Shown here: in pieces, positions 23,255-36,074 of the stretch | How the letters are laid out: each line of letters begins with the position of its first letter | How positions within the stretch are numbered: the first letter of the stretch is position 1 | NCBI RefSeq assembly: GCF_028476545.1 | Contig: NW_026733232.1 | Location: forward strand, 102,501-166,500 | Reading direction: 5' to 3' | Length of the DNA stretch: 64,000 bases | Origin: Physella acuta | Lineage: Eukaryota; Mollusca; Gastropoda; Physidae | The notes under the pieces: generated by a model | Told to the model about the DNA's origin: nothing | Seen by the model: the letters and a program-made list of their open reading frames with translations, nothing else | Databases searched by the model: none | Program-made: the position numbers and the translations under genes

Positions 23255-23548
23255 GTCGGCGTGGTCGAGGCGGTAAAAGTCTCGAGTTCGAACCCTCAGG
23301 TAGATGAGGCTCGTTAGCTGGGGACTTGGGACAGTCACTGTTCTAGGAGAGACAACTCCAAAATCAAACAACTGCTGCCGTGTAGTTTGTTCTTGGTTGG
23401 ACAAAGGTTATGGAGGCAAATCCAAAAAGAAAAACAGGCTGAAATCGGAGTCAATGGCCTCAATGGCGCATAACCATTTGACACGTTAACTTAATTTTGG
23501 GAGGTGATTCCTTCAAACACTAAAATTAAGACCAAAGAAGAAGAAAAA
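23255..23548 (+). mobile_element. tRNA-derived SINE (family 2, GAAGAAGAA tail)
   Basis: A tRNA-like head (GTCGGCGTGGTCGAGGCGG, GAGTTCGAACCC), body GGAGAGACAACTCCAAAATC, GTTGGACAAAGG and AAAACAGGCTGAAATCGGAG, and a GAAGAAGAA tail. Confidence 0.8.
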
Positions 23549-24395
23549 ACTCACACGATCTCAAATAATGCGAAATGATCATAATTTACAATAGTAATAA
23601 TTAAGTTAATCATTACATTAAGACATACTTTATTGTCAAGAAAAATGAATGAACTGTACTAATGTTACGACCATTTCAAAATAGATTTACATTTTCGTAG
23701 ATAATATATTTTTTGTGTGTGTGCCTCAGACATTTAATTTATAGCGTCAGTTGTGTGTTCGCTTTAGTATTACAGTTTTCATCATCGGCTTGTGAGGACT
23801 GATACAGATTTACAATAGTAATATTTCTTTCTCACTTGTAGCCTGCTTTCATTCATTTAAGATAGTTTACTTATACATAGGTCTAATACAAAACGTCTAA
23901 ATATAAAGAAAAAAAAAAAATAAAAACCAACCTGAAACTGAAAATGCAAATGTGTAATTAAATGATGATTCAAGGGAATTTTTTTTTCTCGGCGTGCGTG
24001 GTGGGCTGAGGGGAAGGGGTTTTGTTTTGAAAAATAAAATGACTCTTCTATTCAACCCAGAAAATGATTACCGACTAATTGCTGTTTAGGTAATTAAATT
24101 ATTAAATATCTCACAAAGCTAGTGGTTAGATATTAAAATTAGAAACAAATAAAAATTTATATTTCTGTAAATTACAAAATGCTACTTAAGGATCATTTAT
24201 AGGATTTTAATTGTCAATTTAATTTATAATTTTTTATCAAATTAATCATTTATCACGTGGCTGCTAAATTTCTATGTGCATTAAAACTAAGTTTATGAAT
24301 ACAATATAATTTATCTCCCTTGGCTACCTTTTATACTATAATGGAAGTAGAATACAATAATTCAAACATGTTTAATGTATACATTATACATTCAT

Positions 24396-24560
24396 ACATG
24401 CGGTGACAGGACAAAATGATCTCATAGAATATTCCAAACAAGGTATCTCACGGACATATGATCTCAGGACAAAAGATGGTACCATGGACAATTGACCTCA
24501 AACAAAATAGCTCAGACAAAGTATCTCAAAGAAAACATTTGGAGAAATCAGGTTTTAATT
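24396..24560. repeat. Degenerate GACAAAATGATCTCA-type repeats
   Basis: Short units of GACAAAAT or GGACAAAAGAT with ATCTCA, opening with GCGGTGACAGGACAAAATGA. The layout resembles the MULE-like repeats at 7.1 and 60.6 kb, but no boundaries were found. Confidence 0.4.
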
Positions 24561-24891
24561 GAAAAATACATCCTTAATTAGACAAGACGTTGAAGCCACC
24601 CTACAAAGAGAAAGGGTTAAACCTAAAATGTTTGAGATTCTCATGAAAAAAAAATGCGCAGCAGATAAATGCGCATATACAAAGTCCTTATACCAATAAA
24701 CTTCAATATGGTGAAATTTCTTGGATAAATGTACGTATGGTTATGGTTAGATAACGTCTTTAAGTTATCAATTTTAAAGTGAAATTTTCTTTGCCCCCTT
24801 TTTTTTGTATGCAAATTATTTTTTATTTCACATTTTTATCGTCTCCGAAGTTTGTATAGTCAAATTTTGCTAATCGATTAACACTATAGAT

Positions 24892-26667
24892 CAGTGGTTC
24901 CCAACCTTTTTCGAGTGGCGACCCCCTTTTATAAAAAGTAAGTGACCCGCGACCCCCATAGAATTAAAAAGCTGAAATTAGTATGGAAATTAATAAGCAC
25001 TAAAATAAGATTTTCTAGTAGACTTTCAATATGAACTACTCTTGATAACTGTTTTAATGGCATGAGTAAAACTGTATACTATTCACTAAACCTTCGTGGT
25101 TAAGTTTTTAATTAAAAAAAATTTTTTGTTAACGCCAACCTATGTCATTATAATTATCTTAATTTTGTTTTTAATCGAAGAATAGTGTTGAAAATATATT
25201 CTCGAAAAGTCAATCAATTTTATGTTTGGGTATGAATGGTGAATACTACACCAAAATTGTGTCTGTAGTTTTTCATCTTACTTGGAATCATTCTGCAAAT
25301 CAAAGAATTAATCTTGTAATTCATCGGGAATGCTGGCAACATCAAGGGAAGAAGAGAATGGGTAATGCGTAAATGCAGATTCTTCCTTTTTTCAGCTCAG
25401 AGAAATAGCAATGCAGTTCATTTTCAAGAGATTCAAGATGCCCAGAAATTGCTTCTTTCAAAATTTTAATTATCTCACAATCAGATTCATCTACCACACC
25501 GCAGAGTTTCTCAAATTTACAATATTTCCAAGATTTATTTTCTTTACCGATTTTGCAGCTTTGATAAAAATGCCCCGAGATTGTCATGGAAAGTTATAAT
25601 ATTCGTTCATTTTCCCTGAAGCTTCAGGTTAAGCTTATCTTGATGTTCAAACACATCTGCCAGGTATGATACTCTCTTCAACCACTCTATGTCGTTTTAA
25701 GTATACCAAAAAGTCCTTTGCACTTCCAAGAACAATTTGATTTCAGATTTCAATTCAAAAACACAATTTACAACATTTTGTTTGACAGCCAGCGTACTGT
25801 AGTGTAGAAGAGCAGAACCTCGTGATCTATATTAATGTTTTTGCTCAGTTCTTTGAAGGCTCCAGATTTTATATAATTTACGACTTATACTAGCAATGGA
25901 CTCATGATGTCGATTCGTTAGGGCAGTGGTTATGGAGCTAAATCTTTTCTGTTTTCTGAAAGCCCGATTTTGAGCTAAACATAGATGGCGCACCATCCCC
26001 CACAGCCATTTTAACCCATTTTAATCATCCAATTTCAAAAAAGGTATTTATTATCTCCATGCTATCTTCACAAAAGAGAAACTCTTCTTTGCTATCATCC
26101 GCATGAATATAGACACAGACCAGCAACTGCGAACACGAACTCACGTCTATTGATTTATCAACTTGAATAACAAATAATGGTGAAAGCTTAATTTCAATAA
26201 AATGTGTTATTTAACTATTATGTACATGCAGCGTTTGATGAGATTTTCTCCTATTGTTTTTTTTTTGTTTTTTTTTTTGCTTGGCATTTTCTATCGCAAC
26301 TTCATTTGATGCTTGCACTAATGCTGTTGAAAACTTCCTGTTCGATCAAGTCTCTGGCGTTTGCAACTGGCTTTTTACCGACGAAACAACTCCATATATT
26401 TTTTGGTGTGTTCCGAATGACTCGTCTCAAATGACGTTTTAGTTTTGAAGATTTCATAGATTCGTGACTTAGTACAACTTTGTACATTGCGCTTTGTTTC
26501 TTCTCTAATACATTTCCAGTGATGTTAATAAAGCCGAATTTTAAAAATTCGTCTAAATATTTATGTTTTGTTTCAAATTACTAAGGTTTAGCATACCAGT
26601 TGGCGACCCCCCAGAAAGACCTTCGCGACCCCCAGGGGGGTCGCGACCCCCAGGTTGGGAACCCGTG
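24892..26667 (-). mobile_element. Decayed hAT DNA transposon with BED-finger transposase remnant
   Basis: Terminal inverted repeats CAGTGGTTCCCAACC and GGTTGGGAACCCGTG bound the element. The 8-bp direct repeat ctatagat flanks it exactly (24884-24891 and 26668-26675), the hAT signature. Minus-strand remnants near 26.3-26.5 kb read ESMKSSKLKRHL, as in BED zinc fingers of the ZBED5/FAM200-like hAT group. The coding part is interrupted by stops and inactive. Confidence 0.85.
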
Positions 26668-26870
26668 CTATAGATCCTGATTTTAAAAAAAATAACGCGA
26701 TATATTAAATACACAAATAGTCATTAAATGTTTCTAATTTTAGTTATTGAAAACACAAGAAACAATCTGTAGACGATGAGTTTATGTACATCATACTTGT
26801 TGTAACGGCATCTAGGCTTGAAGCAAAAAACCATATGGCAACATAAACATACAGGAACAGAAAAAATAAC

Positions 26871-27922
26871 TTATAAACTTTGATAAAACGATTCATCAGA
26901 TGTCGTATCCTCGCTGTCTGTTATCGAATGTACACGTGCCTGTGGTTGACTACAGTTAATTACACCCCTTTCGGTTTCTAATTTACGCGACAAAAGTAGA
27001 TATGGAGTATTCGATTCACAAGAACTGCTGTACACTTTGTCTATGTCTACACTGCCTCTCTGTTCATTCAACCCCACGGGGTACACCACATTGAAACTAT
27101 CCGAGTGTCCGTTTTCTACATTGTTCCCAATAACACAATCATACACGACCTTGGCGTCCGCGGGGTCAAGGTAGTTATCGTCTAAACCACATGAAATGCC
27201 AAGGTCATCGCTCGATTCATCTGACAGTTGATTATCCACATATTCCATCCCTGACCTTGACCATACACATGTAAGTGCGGGTCTGTCGATATACACGACA
27301 GATCGTGAAGGGGTGATGTAATCGTTGTTAGCTACTCTATTCATTAAATCTAAGCTCCCACGGCGAGTATGTTTTAACGAGTCGTAATGGTGCTCGTTGT
27401 CTGAAACATCGCAAGAAATCGGCGTGTTGTATAAGTTAATACGTTCAACTGTCGTTTCCGTATCATTCACTATCGAATGAACCGTTTCTTCTTCAATGTT
27501 GACAATACCTGCATGGTTTAGTAAAGTTGTAACCGTTTTGATGTGTGTAGGGACTGATGTGCTAATATTGTTTTGTACATTATTGACTACTTCGTGTGTA
27601 GTTGAAGGTAATGTTGTAGGTTTATCTTCGTCAATATTAGCTTCAGTTTCTTGGCTAGCACAAACTCCATTGCCCTCCTCAGCATGGATTAAAACGTCTT
27701 GAAGATTGTTTTCAATGGGGACAAGACCCAGTTCAATGTACTGCTGCTGTACGGGACGGGGAGGTAAATGTGGCGGGTGTACTGTGACGTCACAAGACTC
27801 CAGGCTCAGGGGTTCCTGATCAATGACGTCATCGTGGTCATCCACATCGGCCTCGCTGATGATCCCGGGTGGGTCGCTTGTCTGGTGGTGGCCGTCTTCA
27901 ATACTGTCGTATATTGCGTCAT
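26871..27922 (-). CDS. Gene C: cytoplasmic tail exon
   Basis: A 349-residue terminal exon. It opens DDAIYDSIEDG, then VTVHPPHLPPRPVQQQYIEL, QDVLIH, EHHYDSLKHTRR, DDNYLDPADAKVVYDC and SFNVVYPVGLNEQ, and continues into KVYSSSC, PYLLLSRKL and a Ser/Asp/Glu-rich end (DSEDTTSDESFYQSL). Tyrosine sites align with those of gene B. YLDP is of the Tyr-x-x-Pro type that Crk-family SH2 domains favour (established preference; binding here is inferred). Confidence 0.85.
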
Positions 27923-30900
27923 CTTTTGAGACAAACACGAATCCCATCATTTATGCCGTAGTAAAAAAAAACAAATGAACGCATTAATGAAAAGCATTAT
28001 ATTAAAACGACAATATTACATTCTACTTAAATGGTATTTCATAATTAAGCCGATATTTCGTATAATAAATTGATATTTAATCCAAATTAAAAGCACTTTT
28101 AATAAATGAAATAGTAAAGTTCCCTTTTTCGAACATAACGAACAAAGGCGCAGGTGAAGTAGAGTTCACCTCTTTTTTTAACTCAGCATATTATATGTGA
28201 TCAGCACTATGCCCAGCCGTCTTTATTTTCCCTAACTTAATCCAGGTACTCATTTGATTGTGAATAGACTCTACGACGTTCTGCAACTCTAATCAGGGAC
28301 CCGAACTCTAGACTTTCGGGTTAGTAGTCCAAGACGCTACCATTCGACCACGCCGTCCCATCAATTGAAATAATCTCACCTGTAATCACATTAACACCTG
28401 GCGTCTGCTCCCTGGAAATGTGTCTGAAATTCGACATTATACTTTGGCGTTAAAATAAATGGCATGCCAAGGCATTCAAGCCTAAGGCATAGATCCGTTC
28501 CGATTAATAAAAAAACTGTACATACCACATATTAAGAAATGCGGTAAAGAAGAGATTCTTCCAGGCTCCTCCTTGGGGAGGGGGGAAGAGTCAACCCCCC
28601 CCCCCCCCCAGAACGAAATAGAATTAACATAGAAAACATACTTTTATCAGTGTCCACCCCCTGATAAAATGTAGTCCGTCCGCCCCCCCCCCGCCTGAAA
28701 AGATCAAGTCTCTCCCCCCCCCCCCCCCCCCCGGAGAGAAAAGTCTGGAAGAAACACTGCTATAAAGCTAGTCAAGTATAATGAAAATATGAGTATATAA
28801 AATACTTACACTGGAGTCACTATTTTTTCATATTTATCTGTGAATGAGTAATAAATAAATCATAAGGCACTGTTAAACGGGACCTTTAAAACTAATTCAT
28901 ATAAGAAGGCTTTATTAATAAATAAACAGTTTGTTTTATTTTTATAAATTATACTGTCACAATTGTCTTAAAATGTTTAATTAAGCTATTTGAGGTAACT
29001 TAAACCTAACTTTTCTCATTGCTCATACGCGAAGATTTTGTTTGAATTCCTTTTAATAAAGGTACATAATGCATGTATCAGTCATTTATCTAGACTTTAA
29101 TTATTTCGTTGAGTATAAATGAGTGGCAGTGATAAACCGGCATCTTCAAAAGCCACTTAGTCTGAGTTTGCTGCGTCGAGGTCAGCCTGGCTAATGTGAG
29201 TTCGGCTTCTGAGCAGGAATGTCCGAGCCGCGAAAGTATAAATGAGAAAATCAATGTATCTAGATTCCTATTATAAACTAATACGCGAATTACCTTTAAA
29301 GCGACGACGTAGGTACAAAACCAAGGCAGAAGAACCAACAAGCAAAATTGCTGTACTCAAACCAATGATAACAGCATTATCTTCAAATGCAGAAGGTTTT
29401 AAAAAGGGTGCAGTTGCATTTGTACTGTTTGATTTCATAGAATCTCCGGTAAACGACGCCACATCATTTGGGATAGCTACAAATATGAATTAAAATACAT
29501 AGCACTCGTTTGTTTATAGTTTAGGACAAAAACATAACATTAACAAATTTAATAAGTTATGATTGCACATGATTCCTGTTTATAACAGTATTCCCTTTTG
29601 GTTTTTAAATAACTATAATTAATACATATCTATAATACTTTTGGAATTACATGGAGAATACCAGTACCTTATTTATGCAAAAAAAAAACATCTATAGTAT
29701 GAATATAATACACTAGTTCATTATAAAAGAGAGACATGAGTAGCTTTTGTGAACAGAGAAGAGAGATTCGACACATTGCAGTGCGGAGTTAATTAGGCGA
29801 CTTTGAGTTCGCTGACAATTGGTCATTTTATCATACACATCGCGAAATGCAAAATCAAACGGACTCGGTGTAGTTATGTAGAGGATTCGTAAGCATAAAA
29901 AATGGGATTTAATTAAATTTAGCAAGACTGTGAACTGGGGTAAATGGAAAAATATAGGTTACCCACCTGGGCTATAGTGTTAACATAGTGGGTGGTAAAA
30001 TTACTAAAATTTATCTAGTCGGGTAGTTATAACATAAAGGTAGTAACAAAGACCGTCAAATATAGACAGGCACAAGTGTGAACAGCAGTCACCTAACTAA
30101 ACAATGTGTGATATGTAGGTGTGTAGAGGGGTGGGGGAGACTATCTAACCTGCATTTTATTTATACCCATGTCCCATCCCCCCAGTTATTCCCACTGGGC
30201 GATGGACCCAAACTTTTGAGCAACAAATATTAATACTACTTTATATAAGTTTATTACTCTTATTAAAATGTAATACTTAATTAAATATTCCATCGACATG
30301 TGTTTTATTATACTTAAGTAAATAGTACTACTAATTTATAGACGTTTACTACTCTCATAAAAATGTTATACTTAATTACATATTCCATGAACATAATCTA
30401 TGTAGCCTACCTGTGTTTTATTATACTTAAGTAAATAGTTCTACTACTATACACACGTTTATTAACGATAATTAAAATGGAATACTAATCATATTCTATG
30501 GACCTGTGTTCTTACTATACTTAAGTAAATAGTACTTCTACTTTATACACGTTTATTAAGTCTCCTATGTAATTACATATCCTATGGACCTGTGTTTTAT
30601 TATGCTTAAGTCAATTACCGATGCTACAAAGATCTCCTTTAAACCCAGCAACACATCCGTCATAGCAAGTTCCATTTACAGGATTACAGAGACCGTCTTT
30701 AGCACAACCACGGCTGCAGTTTGACTGGCACCCGTTCCCGAATGCTCCAGAACTACAGTCTGGGGAACAACGCATAAATATATAGATCTATCAGTCCCAA
30801 GGCAAATTATGGGTATGATTGTATTATTTTAGACACGTTTCGGTCACTATTACATAGTGCGTTTACAAAAGGTACTAAACAGTTTACTGATATTCTGTTT

Positions 30901-33900
30901 CCTATGCAATAAAACGAGTAACTATTGATATAGGAAGGCGTGGTCGAATGGTGGAGCATACGATTGATAAACAGAAAGTCTTGAGTTCGAATCCAGGATT
31001 CAAGTCTGTAAACGTCCCTGAGTCCACCCAGCTCAGATGGGTACCTGACTGACCTTAGGGAAAGTAAGGCGTCAGGGCAAAATGCTGACAACACTATGCT
31101 TTCATATAGAGAGATTAAAGAAAAAAAAGCTGAATTCTACTACACTTTTTCCATTGCCGTTTAAAAGTTTAAAAGGGAGCTTTAACTATTGACTTTTGAG
31201 AATTCAAATTTTTCACAAAGATATGTCGTCAGTGTAAACAGTACAAAACTCAAGTATTACTTTCTGTACAGAAATGTCCAGTTTTTCCTGGACGACATTC
31301 CAAACAGTGTCCATTTGTCGAGTTGCACTTGTTGTCGGCACAGTTACTGTTACACGGTTGGCTGCACATTTCGCCATAATATCCACTCTCACAGGCTGTA
31401 GAATGTATAAGTGATAGGATAAAGTAAAACCTTGAATATAGTAATTATTAGTAGTAATAAATATGTATACACATTCAGTGGCGTAGCGAGGTAGGGTGTC
31501 ACCCGGTGCGGCACTTAATGGTGTCACCCCCCCAGAGGCGTAGCGACCCTTCCCGGGGACAAACTTTCAATTTTCGATTTGCACCCCCTCCTCCCTCAAA
31601 CTTTCGGTTTGCACATCTTGAAAGACTATTTAACACTCGAGTTAATCACTTAATTAAGTGGAATTATCATTTTTTCTCAATATATTTTGCTATTTTTTGC
31701 CTTGGTGTCACCAGCCTAAATGGTGTCACCCGGTGCGGTCCGCACCCCCCCCCCACTCCACACACACTCGCTACGCCTCTGTACAAATTAGTAGAGTTGT
31801 TTGAAATCTGTTTCGTTGACTGAGTTTCCATTTCATTTTACTCCATTTTTTTCTAAAATAAACCGGGAGTGATCTCCCCTAAACTTTCTCAAACATTCTT
31901 ACACAAAACAACAGGGGATGGGAACTCGGGATATAGACATGATTTTTAATCCAGTTTAAATACTTAAACTTTTAAAAATAGAGTAAAATCTCGTAGAAAA
32001 AAAAATTGCACACCAAGTGAACGCCAAACAAAATGTGCATAATAGTGCGGAGTTTTATTAGTACTTTATAAATCTACATGCGTGTTTTGAGAAATCGGAA
32101 AAAGCGTTAACTACTACTTCCGGTCAACGGAAATTAATTAAAACTCGATAGAAGGAAAGTTAGAGCATTAGATCTTTTACTTACATACGAAATGTCATTT
32201 ATCTATTTGAAATAGTATTTAAGTTATAGGCTTTGTAAAACATTCAAAGAAGAAAAAGTACCACTTCCGGTTATCGGAAATCGCTCAAAAGTTGATACGG
32301 ATCTACGATTTTTTGCACGATTACAAGCCTTTCTCTATAGTTCGTAAATTCTAGAAAGTAAAAAAAAAATTGAATTTTTTGTCAACTACAAATATAGTTA
32401 GCGAAAATAAAATAAAACAATAACCCAATAGACAAAAGCCGCCTCTTCTGCCTGGGATACACTTGAAGCATCGACCGTTGGTGGAGTCACATTCTTGGTT
32501 GAAACAGGCGTCACTACACTTTAAGGAACAGTCCACTCCATAGTGTGTCGGTTCACAAGCTTCAATTAGAATTACAACACGTATCTACATTTTAAAAAAA
32601 AAACAATTTTTATGTACTGCAAAAAAATATCATAAAATCATACCAGTTTACTAAACAATTGTATATATATGTGTCAATTTTCTTCTTCTTAATTCCCTCA
32701 ACACATTGAAGTACTACGAGTCTAACAGTTATGCGTCATATAGGCCGATGACTTCGATGTCAACTTCTTTTTTACTTTCTCGTATATACGAAGTATAGAG
32801 AAAGTCTTGTAATCGTGCAAAAAAAAAAATCGAAATTTTTACAAATCTCCATTAGTCGGAAAACATATTTTTGCAATCTTGTCCGTATGTCTGTGTGTAT
32901 GTGTGTGTGTGTCTGTCTGTGTGTCTGTAAACACGATAACTTGAGTACCGTTACAGCTAGGTTGATGAAATTTCATATATAAGTATTTTATTAAAATTTT
33001 TTTTTTTTACTTTCTAGAATTTACGAACTATAGAGAAAGGCTTGTAATCGTGCAAAAAATCGTAGATCCGTATCAACTTTTGAGCGATTTTCGATAAACG
33101 GAAGGGGTACTTTTTCTACTTTGAATTTTTCAAAAGCCTATAACTTGTGTACTATTTCAGATAGATAAATGAAATTTCACACGTAAGATCTAATTATCTA
33201 ACTTTTGTCAAATTTTGAGTAATTTCCGTTGAACGGAAGTAGTAATTTGCGCTATTTCCGATTTCTCAGGAAAAAAAAACGAATGTAAATTTATAAAGTA
33301 CTAATAATATTCCGCACTATTATGCACATTTTGTTTGGGCCTTCGTTTGGTGCGCAATTCTTTTTTCTAATATTCGAAAAAGTTTAGCGGAGATTACTCC
33401 CGGTTTATTTTTTGGGTTTGCATCAGTAGCTTTAGTTGTTTGATTTTGGAATTGTCTCTCCTATTGACATTAGAGAATTCAATTTTTTTTTCACACAGAC
33501 ATTTCGTCAGTGTAAACAGTACAAAACTCAAGTATTACTTTCTGTACAGAAATGTCCATTTTTTCCTGGACGACATTCCAAGCAGTGTCCATTTGTCGAG
33601 TTGCACTTATTGTCGGCACAGTTACTGTTACATGGTTGGCTGCACATTTCGCCATAATATCCACTCTCACAGACTGTAGAATGTATAAATGGAAGGATAA
33701 AGTAAAACCTTGAATATAGTCATTATTAATAGTCATATAAATCCGTATGCTTATTAGTAGAGTTGTTTTTAAATTTTGAATCGTTAACTCAGTTTCCAAT
33801 CGATTTTATTCCATTTTTACTTTTTCTTTCACAAAATAAGGAGGAAGGTTTGTAATCGTGCAAAAAATCGAAATTGAGATTTTCACAAATCTCGATGTTC

Positions 33901-36002
33901 TACCCTCCCTGAGTCGGAAAAACATAGTTTTGTAATTTTGTCCGCATGTCTGTGTGTGTATGTGTATGTGTGTATGCGTGTGTGAGTGTGTATGTCTGTG
34001 AACACGATAACTTGAATACCGTTACAGCTAGGTTTATAACATTTCATATAAAAGTATTATATCAAATGTGTAGTTCAGTATTAACTTTTCAGCGATTTTC
34101 GGTAACCGGAAGTGGAACGTTTTCTACTTTTGGTTTTTCAGAAGCCTATGACGTGAGTACAGTTTAACATGTATAAACGAAATTTCACACGTAAATAAAA
34201 GATCTAATTATCTGCTTTCTGTCAACTTTTGAGTAATTTTCGTTGACCGGTAGTAGTAATTTACGCTATTTCCGATTTTTAAAAAACGCATATGAATTTA
34301 TAAAATTACTATTAATATTCCGCACTATTATACACATTTTGTTTGTTGTTCACTTATTTTTCAATTATATTTTTCTACCAGATTCTATTCTATTTTAAAA
34401 AGTTTAAGCATGTAAAACCTGATTAAAAATCATGTCTATATCCCGAGTTGCCATCCCCGTAGTGTTATATAAGAATATTCGAGAAAGTTTAGGGGGGATC
34501 ACTCCCAATTTTTTTTCTAACAAACAATAAATACTTTTTTTTTTACTTATCAACTACAAAATTTTAATAAAGTCCGAGCAAATAAAATAAAACAATAACC
34601 CAATAGACAAAATTCGCCTCTTCTGCCTGGGATACACTTGAAGCAGCGACCGTTGACGGAGTCACACTCTTGATTGTAGCAGGCGTCACTACACTTTAAG
34701 GAACAGTCCATTCCATAATGTGTCGGTTCACAAGCTTCAATTAGAATTACAACACGTATCTTACATTTTAAAAAATAAATTTTACATACTGCAAAAAATA
34801 ATCATAAAATCAAACCAGTTTACTAAATACTTGAATATCTTTATGTGTTAATCTTCTTCTTCTTAATTCCTCCAACACATTGAAGTACTTCGAGTCTAAC
34901 AGTTATGCGTCAAGGCAGTAGTTTGATTTTGGAGTTGTCTCTCCTAGATCTGTATTGGATACTGCATTGAGTTTGATTTTGTTTTCGATGTTGTAATTAT
35001 GAGTTGCTCAAGTTCAAACGGTATGGACACTTAACTTTGGGGAATTTTGGGGCATTAAAACTCGTGTTTTGAACGGACACAAATTTTGAAAATTCATAAA
35101 AACTTAGTTTGAAGATACGCACTTAAATTTTTTAGCTGAGTGCCCCAAAATATGGAAGAAGATTATGAATTGATTGTTTATTGGGCTTAAAATGTAATAT
35201 TTTATGAATGGTGGAAAACCTACGCAGGGGTTAATTTTTCAAGATGGCCGCCGTTGTCATAGTTACCAAGATTTTTGCAACAATTATTTTAGTGGAAATG
35301 CATATGCGGATATATCTTAATAAAGCTGAAAAGAAATAACTGTTTTCTAACGAGTATTAAAAAAGTTTTTTTTTTTACCGGAGCCTTCCCCCAAAAGTTT
35401 TACAGTCGTTTAAAACACTTGAGCGCAACTTCAACCCTAAACAACACAACTTTAAGATTTAACTAAAGAAAATGAATCAACAATATAACTAATAGATGTA
35501 ACCAAATAAACTTAACGTTGCCGATGTACCGTTTATTTCTCGAATCGTGAACAAAGTCGAGCAGGCTGAACCACATGTATGATGGCGCATTCTTAGTTTG
35601 GCTGTTTTACGATCCAGCTCTCTGCAGAATTTGAGCCTGTCTTCTCTTTCCCGTATGGCCGTAGGGAAACAATCGGAGCAGAATCCTAAACTATGGCAGA
35701 ACTGGGTGGCCATGCAACACCGGCCATACTTTGGGCAAACAACAGGCTCGGTGTGAGAACACGTTCTTTGACGCACTGCAACAGTGGCTCCTGTGTAAGA
35801 GAAAACTAGTGTACTAAGTATTGGTATACTTATCTTCCATTTCTATAAAACACTAAATCTATTGTATTGCGTCTTTTATTAATTAGATAACATTGTACAA
35901 AGGCCGTGAGCATGATTTTGTCCTGGGTGTTGATGTTAAAAAGTCAGTCAACACACACACACACGCACACGCACACACACACACACACAAAAGCACACAC
36001 AC

Positions 36003-36074
<72 letters not shown>

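Noticed and set aside
32351-32536. Small independent cysteine-rich proteins at 32.4, 34.6 and 41.3 kb
   Set aside because: They are internal EGF exons with matching splice sites and phases, not separate genes.
35489-35776. Reading the gene C cysteine-module exon through to its stop as a single-exon gene
   Set aside because: Homology to gene D and B ends at the gtacat donor, and the phase-1 exon joins cleanly to the EGF exons.
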